Shown in pieces: positions 58,557-64,000 of a stretch of DNA of 64,000 nucleotides. The notes beneath the pieces are model-generated. The model was given only the letters and a program-made list of their open reading frames with translations. It was not told where the DNA came from and made no database searches. Numbering within the stretch: position 1 is the stretch's first letter; the number at the start of each line of letters is the position of its first letter. Both the position numbers and the translations under genes were made by a program. Source of the DNA: Azohydromonas aeria (lineage in GTDB: Bacteria; Pseudomonadota; Gammaproteobacteria; Burkholderiales; Burkholderiaceae_C); the NCBI RefSeq assembly GCF_009760915.1, contig NZ_VIDQ01000003.1:1-64000 (forward strand). Reading direction: 5' to 3'.

Positions 58557-60548
58557 ATGCATTCCGACTTGCCTGACCTGCCCGGCGCGCCGGCCGGCCC
58601 CGTGCGCGGCGTGGCCGCCAGCGGCCGCCTGCCGGCCGGCGCCGGCCTGGTGCCGGGTTTCCTGTGGGGCCTGCGCCATCCGGCGCTGCTGGTGCCGCTG
58701 CCCGCGGCGCTGGCCGACGATGGTGCGGGCGCCGCACCACTGGCCGCAGCGCTGGAGGCGGTGCTGCAGGCCGCCGCAGCGACCGCAGCCGATGAGCCCA
58801 CACCCACAGCCGCGCCGCCGACGGTGGTCCAGGCGCTGCTACAGGGCGTGCACCGTCTGCAGCGCGCGGCCGGGCAGCCCGTGTTCGAGTGCGGGCGGCT
58901 GGTGGCGCACGCGCCGCGGTCCGACCGGGTCTGGGTGGCGTTGACCACCCCCGTGCCCGGGTTGGCTGGTGCTGGGCAGGCGCTGGCGTGGATGCTGTCG
59001 CTGCACGCGGCGCTGGTGCATGGCGGCGACGTCGCCGCCGTGCAGGGCCAGCTGCCCGCGCTGCTGCGGCGTCTCGCGCAGGCCGCGTTCTCGTCGTCCA
59101 ACGTGCCCCGCTTTCTGCGCGCCGCCTTCGACGCCGGGCTGCCTTGCTCGGTGGTGGCCGGAGCGGTGCTGCAATTCGGTCAGGGCGCGCGTTCGTGCTG
59201 GCTGGACAGCTCCTACTCCGACCGCACGCCGCTGCTGGCGGCGCGGCTGGCACGCGACAAGCAGCAGGCCGCCGTGGTGCTGCGCCGCGCCGGCGTGCCG
59301 GTGCCGGCGCACGAGGCCGTGTCCGACGTGGAGGCGGCGCTGCGCGCGGCGCAGCGCCTGGGCTGGCCGGTGGTGGTCAAGCCGCTGGACTGCGATGGCG
59401 GCGTGGGCGTGGCCGCGGGGCTGCATACGCCCCAGGAGGTACGCGAGGCTTTCGCGCAGGCGCGGCGCCATTCGCGCCGCGTGCTGGTAGAGCGCCATTT
59501 CCATGGCCGCGACTACCGGCTGGTGGTGGTACAGGGGCGGCTGTTGTGGGCGATCGAGCGCGTGCCCGGCGGTGTCAGCGGCGACGGCCGCCACACGGTG
59601 CGCGAACTGCTGACGCAGCTCAACGCCGACCCGCGTCGCGGCAGTGGTCCGCACGCGCCGCTGCGCCAGCTGACGCTGGACGCCGAGGCGCAGGTGCTGC
59701 TGGCACGCGCCGGGCTGAGCGAGGACAGCGTGCTGCCCGCGGGCCGCTTCCTGGCGCTGCGCCGCGCCGCCAACGTCGCCTCCGGCGGCACGCCGGTGGC
59801 GGCTTTCGACCGCGTGCACCCCGACAACCGCCGCCTGGCCGAGCGTGCGGCCGACGCGCTGGGCCTGGACCTGGCGGGCGTGGACCTGCTCATTCCCGAC
59901 ATCGCCCGCTCCTGGCTGGACAGCGGGGCGGCCGTGTGCGAGGTCAACGGCCAGCCTAACTTGGGCTACACCACCTCCGCGCACCTGTACGGCGAGATCC
60001 TGCAGCGGCTCCTGCCACGGGGCGGGCGCATACCGGTGGCAGTGGTGTTGGGCGGCGGTGCCGACGGGGCGCTGGCGCAGTCGGCCGCGGCCGAGCTGCG
60101 GCGCAGCGGACTGGTCGCGGGATGGGCCACGGCTGGTGGCGCGTGTGTGGGCGGCGAGCGCGTGGCCGCAGGCCCCCTGGACGCACTCGAAGGCAGCCGG
60201 CTGCTGGCAGGCGACCGTGGCGTGCAGGCCGCGCTGCTGTGCCTGGACGACGCCACGTTCCTGCGCACCGGGCTGGCCTTCGACCGCATCGACGCGCTCG
60301 TGCTGGCCGGCGACGGGCTGGACGCGCAGCGGCCCGGGCTGTTGCGCCAGGCGCTGGCCGCACTGGCGCCTGCGTGCCGGGGACCGCTGCTGGTGCTGCC
60401 CGGCGCTGCCCGCACGGCGCTCGGCCGGCTGGACGCAGCCGTGCAGGCCTCGGCGCAGCCGGTGGCCGCCGGCGAGGCCGCGGCGCGGCTGGCGCAGCGG
60501 CTGCTGCGGGCCGAGGCGGCGCTTACGCCGCCGGCCGGCCCAGCGTGA
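58557..60548 (+). CDS. Cyanophycin-synthetase-like ATP-grasp ligase with a degenerate Mur domain
   Basis: A 663-residue protein. Residues 120-235 match the CphA N-terminal region (FGQGARSCWLDSSYSDRTPLLAARLARDK). The ATP-grasp domain (about 236-485) is well kept: GWPVVVKPLDCDGGVGVAAGL, VLVERHFHGRDYRLVVVQGRLL, GDGRHTVRELLTQLNADPRRG and the metal-binding CEVNGQPN. The C-terminal part (490-655) aligns with the start of the Mur-ligase-like domain of CphA (GRIPVAVV...), but the P-loop GTNGKT is GGGADG, and the rest of that domain is absent (CphA has about 870 residues). I infer a single-activity ATP-dependent amide ligase. It converges with the next methyltransferase gene, overlapping by 26 bases. 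Confidence 0.85.
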   Translation: MHSDLPDLPGAPAGPVRGVAASGRLPAGAGLVPGFLWGLRHPALLVPLPAALADDGAGAAPLAAALEAVLQAAAATAADEPTPTAAPPTVVQALLQGVHRLQRAAGQPVFECGRLVAHAPRSDRVWVALTTPVPGLAGAGQALAWMLSLHAALVHGGDVAAVQGQLPALLRRLAQAAFSSSNVPRFLRAAFDAGLPCSVVAGAVLQFGQGARSCWLDSSYSDRTPLLAARLARDKQQAAVVLRRAGVPVPAHEAVSDVEAALRAAQRLGWPVVVKPLDCDGGVGVAAGLHTPQEVREAFAQARRHSRRVLVERHFHGRDYRLVVVQGRLLWAIERVPGGVSGDGRHTVRELLTQLNADPRRGSGPHAPLRQLTLDAEAQVLLARAGLSEDSVLPAGRFLALRRAANVASGGTPVAAFDRVHPDNRRLAERAADALGLDLAGVDLLIPDIARSWLDSGAAVCEVNGQPNLGYTTSAHLYGEILQRLLPRGGRIPVAVVLGGGADGALAQSAAAELRRSGLVAGWATAGGACVGGERVAAGPLDALEGSRLLAGDRGVQAALLCLDDATFLRTGLAFDRIDALVLAGDGLDAQRPGLLRQALAALAPACRGPLLVLPGAARTALGRLDAAVQASAQPVAAGEAAARLAQRLLRAEAALTPPAGPA

Positions 60549-61455
60549 CGAAGACGTAGGGCGAGCCGTCGGCCAGCGTCGGTCCGCCAGGCGTGCCCGG
60601 TGCCGCGGCGGATTCGCCGCCCACGGCCTCGCACTGCAGCCACTGCAGGCCCGCGCCCTGCGCCAGCGCGCGCAGCGTGTCGGCGCCGTCCAGCGGATAC
60701 GGCCGCCGGTGCCCGGCATAGGCCCGCGCCGCGTCCATGGCCGTCCCGCTGTCCAGTGCCGCCTGCGCCGGCAGCCCCGGCACCCGCGCGGCCACCGCAT
60801 CGGCCAAGCGCTGCAGCGCCGTTTCCGTCTGCGCCAGCGGCTGCGCTGGCAGTCCCGGGCGCAGCCGGTTGGAGAACATCAGGCATCCGCCGGGGCGCAG
60901 CAGCGCCGCCAGCCGCGCGAACAGCGCGGGCCGCTGCGCAGGGCTGAAGTAGCCCAGCAGGCTGCTCGTCACTACCAGGTCGTAGCCCTGTGGCGCCTCG
61001 TGCGCCAGCAAGTCGGCACACACCGTCTGTACCACCAGCCCCGTGCGCCGCGCGTACCACTCGTTGAGGCGCAGCGGCGTGGGGCACAGGTCCAGCACGT
61101 GCAGCTGCGGCATCGCACCCGCGCCGCCGTGGAAGGCTGCCGCCACGTGCGCCAGCATCGAGTAGTCCGCCGTGCCCGACACGAGCACGCGCCGCGCCGC
61201 CACGCCACCGTCGGTGCCAGCGCCGGCCCAGCGCCGCGCCAGATCCGACATCGCGCGCAGGTAGCGTTGCGGATGGCCCCCCAGCGTCGCACCCAGCCCC
61301 ATGAGGCGCAGGTGCTGCCAGAAGCCATGGTAGTGGTCGCAGCCGCCGCCGGGCGCGTGCGCGCAGTGCCGGGCGGCCCAGGCGCGCGCCAGCGGCGCCG
61401 ACAGCGCCAGGGGCTCCTCGAAGGCGGGAGGCAGGCAGGACGGTTCGGTGGTCAT
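60523..61455 (-). CDS. SAM-dependent methyltransferase
   Basis: A 310-residue class I methyltransferase. N-terminal helices with HAPGGGCDHYHGFWQHLRLMGLGATLGGHPQRYLRAM precede the Rossmann core: VLVSGTADYSMLAHVA as motif I, LHVLDLCPTPLRLNEWYA with the ribose-binding Asp, DLVVTSSLLGYFSPAQ and LRPGGCLMFSNRLRPG. The family resembles methyltransferases found beside biosynthetic ligases, but the substrate is unknown. It is the third methyltransferase-like protein of the cluster; it is on the same strand as the Bug and second ATP-grasp genes. Confidence 0.85.
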   Translation of the reverse strand: MTTEPSCLPPAFEEPLALSAPLARAWAARHCAHAPGGGCDHYHGFWQHLRLMGLGATLGGHPQRYLRAMSDLARRWAGAGTDGGVAARRVLVSGTADYSMLAHVAAAFHGGAGAMPQLHVLDLCPTPLRLNEWYARRTGLVVQTVCADLLAHEAPQGYDLVVTSSLLGYFSPAQRPALFARLAALLRPGGCLMFSNRLRPGLPAQPLAQTETALQRLADAVAARVPGLPAQAALDSGTAMDAARAYAGHRRPYPLDGADTLRALAQGAGLQWLQCEAVGGESAAAPGTPGGPTLADGSPYVFVTLGRPAA

Positions 61456-61517
61456 GGCGTGGCTGCCGCGACCCCGGGGGGCGGCGGTGCATGCAGGAGT
61501 GGAGGGGCGGGCGGCGC

Positions 61518-62492
61518 TCAGAACGGGGCCAGCCGGGCCGCCAGCGAGGCGAAGTGGCGCCGCTCCGCATCGATGAGCGCGGCAAAGGGTGCGCCGTCAA
61601 GGTAGGCGCCCTGGAGCTGGCTGCGCTCGCGCAGCAGGCGCTGTACCGGCTCGTGGTCCAGAGCGGCGCGCAGGTGCAACCGCATCTGCTGCAGCGCAGT
61701 CGCGGGCACTTCGCGCCGCGCGAACAGGCCGAACCAGTTGCGCGCCTCGAAGCCGGGCAGCGTTTCGGCCAGCGCCGGCACGTCGGGCAGCGTGGCCAGC
61801 CGGCGCGGGGCCGTGGTGGCCAGCATGCGCAGCTGCCCGCTGGCCACCAATTCCAGCGCCGAGGTGCCGGCCAACATCACGCGCACATCGCCGGCCATGA
61901 GGCCCTGCAGCGCCGCGGTGTTGCTGCGGTAGGGAACGTGCAGCAGTCGCAGGCCCAGCCGCGCGGCCAGTTGCTCCATCGCCAGGTGGTGCAGCGTGCC
62001 CACGCCGCCGCTGCCAAAGGCCAGCGGCTGGGCCGCCGCACGGGCCGCGCGCGCGAAGTCCTCGACGCCCTGCAGTCCCGCGTCGGCGCGGGCCAGCAGG
62101 AAGGACGGGCTGCTGGCCAGCCGCGCCACCGCGGCCAGGCCGTCGAGCGGATCGGCCGGGCGCGGGTAAAAGCTGGGATTGATCGTGAGCAGGCTCTCCG
62201 GGCACAGCAGCCAATGGTTGCCGTTGGCCGGGGCCGCCAGCAGCCGGCGCCGCGCCAGTTCGCCGCCGGCGCCGTCCACGTTGAGCACCACCACGTCGCG
62301 GCGTGCGAGCTGCTGCAGCTGCGGCGCCAGCGTGCGTGCGAGCAGGTCGCCCGACCCGCCCGGGCGCAGCGACACGATCAGCTCCAGCGGCTCCGGGCCG
62401 GAACTGCCGCTGAATGCATGTCCTGGGGCGCACCGCAGCCCACCCAGCAGCGCGGCAGCGCCCAGCTGCAGCAGTCGTCGGCGATCAGTCAT
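61518..62492 (-). CDS. Bug-family periplasmic solute receptor
   Basis: A 324-residue exported protein with an N-terminal RRRLLQLGAAALLGGLRCAPGHA signal (twin-Arg-like) and the Bug pattern LELIVSLRPGGSGDLLARTLAPQLQQLARRDVVVLNVDGAGGELARRRL, FGSGGVGTLHHLAME and LLHVPYRSNTAALQGLMAGDV. It diverges from the Bug protein at 53.3 kb. Its start overlaps the end of the second ATP-grasp gene by 8 bases, so uptake of a precursor or product is linked to the ligase. Confidence 0.9.
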   Translation of the reverse strand: MTDRRRLLQLGAAALLGGLRCAPGHAFSGSSGPEPLELIVSLRPGGSGDLLARTLAPQLQQLARRDVVVLNVDGAGGELARRRLLAAPANGNHWLLCPESLLTINPSFYPRPADPLDGLAAVARLASSPSFLLARADAGLQGVEDFARAARAAAQPLAFGSGGVGTLHHLAMEQLAARLGLRLLHVPYRSNTAALQGLMAGDVRVMLAGTSALELVASGQLRMLATTAPRRLATLPDVPALAETLPGFEARNWFGLFARREVPATALQQMRLHLRAALDHEPVQRLLRERSQLQGAYLDGAPFAALIDAERRHFASLAARLAPF

Positions 62493-64000
62493 GGCAAGTC
62501 TCCTCAAGGCAGCGTGCAGCGCGCGCGATGCAGGCCGCGGTATCGGACTCGAACAGCAGGCGTGGCGCGCTCCCGGTGCCGAAGCCCGCCGGCAGCAGGC
62601 CGCGCATCGCCTGGGGCAGCACCACCACGCCGCGGGCATGCGGCAGCACCAGGCGCAGCGCCTCGCGCACCGCGCCCTCCGGCAGCGCCGGCGGCGGCGG
62701 GGTCAGCAGCAGCACGTCGCAGCGGTCCATCGGCAGCCCGGTGCGCTGCAGCGGCCCCCAGGGCAGGGCCAGCACCGCCGCGTCCACGCCGCGGTGCGCC
62801 AGCACGGCCTGCCCGGCGTCGAAGGCGCTGTCCAGGCGGCCGGCCACCGGCACGCCGCCCACGTGCACGCCCAGCGCGCTGGCGCAGCCCAGCACGCCGG
62901 CACGGGGCAGCGGCGGCAGCGCCGCAGCCAGGGCCCCGGCCAGGGCCGGCGCGCCCAGCGCCAAAAGCACCGGAATGCGGCCACCGCGCGGCACCAGCCG
63001 CCGCAGCAGCTCGGCGTACACGTGCGGCGATGTGCTGGAGCCGATCTGCGGCTGGCTGTTGACGTCGCAAACCACCGCCCCGGACTCCAGCCAGGAGGTG
63101 GAGATGTCGGGGATCAGCAGGTCGATGCCGGCCAGGTCCAGCTGCAGCGCCGCAGCCACTTCCACCGCCAGGCGCCGGTTGTCGGGATGCACCGCCTCGG
63201 GCGGCACCAGCGCGATGCTGCCGCCGGCCGAGACGTTGGCGCGGCGGCGCAGCGCGACGTAGCGCCCGGGGGCCGGCACGCTTTGCGGCGTCAGCCCGGC
63301 CTGCGCCAGCAGGCCCAGCGCTTCCTCGTCCAGCGCCAGCAGCTCGCCGCGGCCGCGCTCGCGGCTGCGCCGCTGCAACTCCGCGCCGCGCTGCGCCAGC
63401 GCCACGAGCTGCGCCACGTTCTGCACGCCATCGCCCTCCACGCCGCCAGGGCGGCGCACCGTGGTCTTGAGCAGCTCGCCCTGGAACACCGTCATGCGGT
63501 GGTCGCTGCCGTCGAAGTGCTTTTCCACCAGCACCCGCGCGGAGTGCGCGCGCGCGGCGGCGAAGGCCGCGCGCAACGACTCCTCGTCGCACAGCCCGGC
63601 GGCGACGCCACGGCCCTGGTCGGTGTCCGCCGGCTTGACCACCACCGGCCAGCCCAGCCGCCGCGCCACGCGCAGCGCCGCGTCGGCGTCGGCCGCCAGC
63701 GCGTGCACGGGCGCGGGTAGACCGCGCTGGCGCAGCACCTGCGCGGTCTGCACCTTGTCCTGTGCCAGCCGCGTGCCGATGGCGGGGGTGCGCTCGGTGA
63801 AGCTGCTGTCGAGCCAGCAGGCGTGCCGCCCGTCGCCGAAGCGGTGCACGTTGCCGGCCACCGGCGTCACGGGCAGGTCCAGCTGGGCCGCCGCGGCCAG
63901 GAAGCGGTGCGTGTTGATGCCGCCGGCGCGGTCGGCTTGCAGTTGCTCGCGCAACCGCTCCAGGCTTTCCGGCCGGGGCGCGGCGCCGGCCAAGGCGGCC
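62485..64000 (-). CDS. Second cyanophycin-synthetase-like ATP-grasp ligase (5' end beyond the window)
   Basis: At least 504 residues are visible; the frame is open to the right edge, so the N-terminus is missing. It parallels the first ligase: FGDGRHACWLDSSFTERTPAIGTRLAQDK, GWPVVVKPADTDQGRGVAAGL, VLVEKHFDGSDHRMTVFQGELL, and CDVNSQPQIGSSTSPHVY (Asp replacing the Glu of the first copy). The C-terminal part again starts GRIPVLLALGAPALAG where CphA has its Mur P-loop, so this copy too lacks the second ATP site. Two such ligases side by side suggest formation of two different amide bonds. Its stop overlaps the Bug gene start. Confidence 0.85.
   Translation of the reverse strand, partial: AALAGAAPRPESLERLREQLQADRAGGINTHRFLAAAAQLDLPVTPVAGNVHRFGDGRHACWLDSSFTERTPAIGTRLAQDKVQTAQVLRQRGLPAPVHALAADADAALRVARRLGWPVVVKPADTDQGRGVAAGLCDEESLRAAFAAARAHSARVLVEKHFDGSDHRMTVFQGELLKTTVRRPGGVEGDGVQNVAQLVALAQRGAELQRRSRERGRGELLALDEEALGLLAQAGLTPQSVPAPGRYVALRRRANVSAGGSIALVPPEAVHPDNRRLAVEVAAALQLDLAGIDLLIPDISTSWLESGAVVCDVNSQPQIGSSTSPHVYAELLRRLVPRGGRIPVLLALGAPALAGALAAALPPLPRAGVLGCASALGVHVGGVPVAGRLDSAFDAGQAVLAHRGVDAAVLALPWGPLQRTGLPMDRCDVLLLTPPPPALPEGAVREALRLVLPHARGVVVLPQAMRGLLPAGFGTGSAPRLLFESDTAACIARAARCLEETCHD

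Noticed and set aside
58557..60548. Annotation as a true cyanophycin synthetase (cphA)
   Set aside because: The Mur-ligase half lacks its P-loop and most of its length, so the standard enzyme activity is not supported.

Overview
The window is GC-rich DNA that looks like a betaproteobacterium of the order Burkholderiales, most likely Comamonadaceae. The reasons are two Bug-family periplasmic solute receptors, LysR-controlled CoA-thioester and branched-chain-amino-acid-type uptake operons, a chromosome-style TrfA initiator, and many PAS-rich sensor kinases. No rRNA, tRNA or CRISPR array was recognised. The species is not determined.

Left part (1-17.7 kb): a signal-transduction region with somewhat lower GC. 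It holds a truncated membrane sensor, a frameshifted chemotaxis receptor, an RsbQ-like hydrolase coupled to a PAS-GGDEF-EAL protein, a 1519-residue CACHE/PAS hybrid kinase, a chemoreceptor tail remnant, and a reverse-strand set (PAS kinase, LuxR-type regulator, receiver-like protein, GAF kinase). It ends in unrecognised small genes. Composition changes near 17.87 kb, inside the 3' end of an OxlT-like MFS gene.

17.9-30.9 kb: an orphan NarL-type kinase, two large hybrid kinases, a conserved-looking unknown protein, a cyclic-nucleotide-domain/thioredoxin-reductase-like fusion, WrbA and a pirin remnant.

31.0-35.2 kb: a plasmid-type replication and partition module. It has a TrfA-family initiator, about 1.6 kb of non-coding DNA with two oppositely oriented arrays of ~15-bp iterons phased at 21-23 bp, DnaA boxes, a GATTCA repeat tract, then parA and parB. 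Three identical 18-bp palindromes (one extended to 42 bp, one inside parB) are candidate parS sites. The window may therefore come from a chromid or megaplasmid, or carry an integrated one.

35.8-40.6 kb: a flavin-binding PNPOx-like protein, a glutathione S-transferase, two LysR regulators, and an insertion-sequence graveyard: two IS3-family transposase halves fused back to back and a decayed IS110-type fragment.

40.7-47.7 kb: one reverse-strand operon with a complete LivGFKHM-type ABC importer, a 3-hydroxyisobutyrate-dehydrogenase-like enzyme and an aldehyde dehydrogenase. 47.8-50.0 kb: a small unknown protein and a divergent SDR/LysR pair. 50.2-56.5 kb: an acyl-CoA degradation operon (OB-fold DUF35-like protein, thiolase, SDR, enoyl-CoA hydratase, Bug receptor, CaiB-type CoA-transferase) with a convergent LysR.

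57.1-64.0 kb: an unusual cluster with three SAM-methyltransferase-like proteins, two cyanophycin-synthetase-like ATP-grasp ligases whose Mur-ligase part has lost its P-loop, and a Bug receptor. It looks like an undescribed small-peptide or amide biosynthesis locus and, with the replication origin, is the most interesting part of the window.
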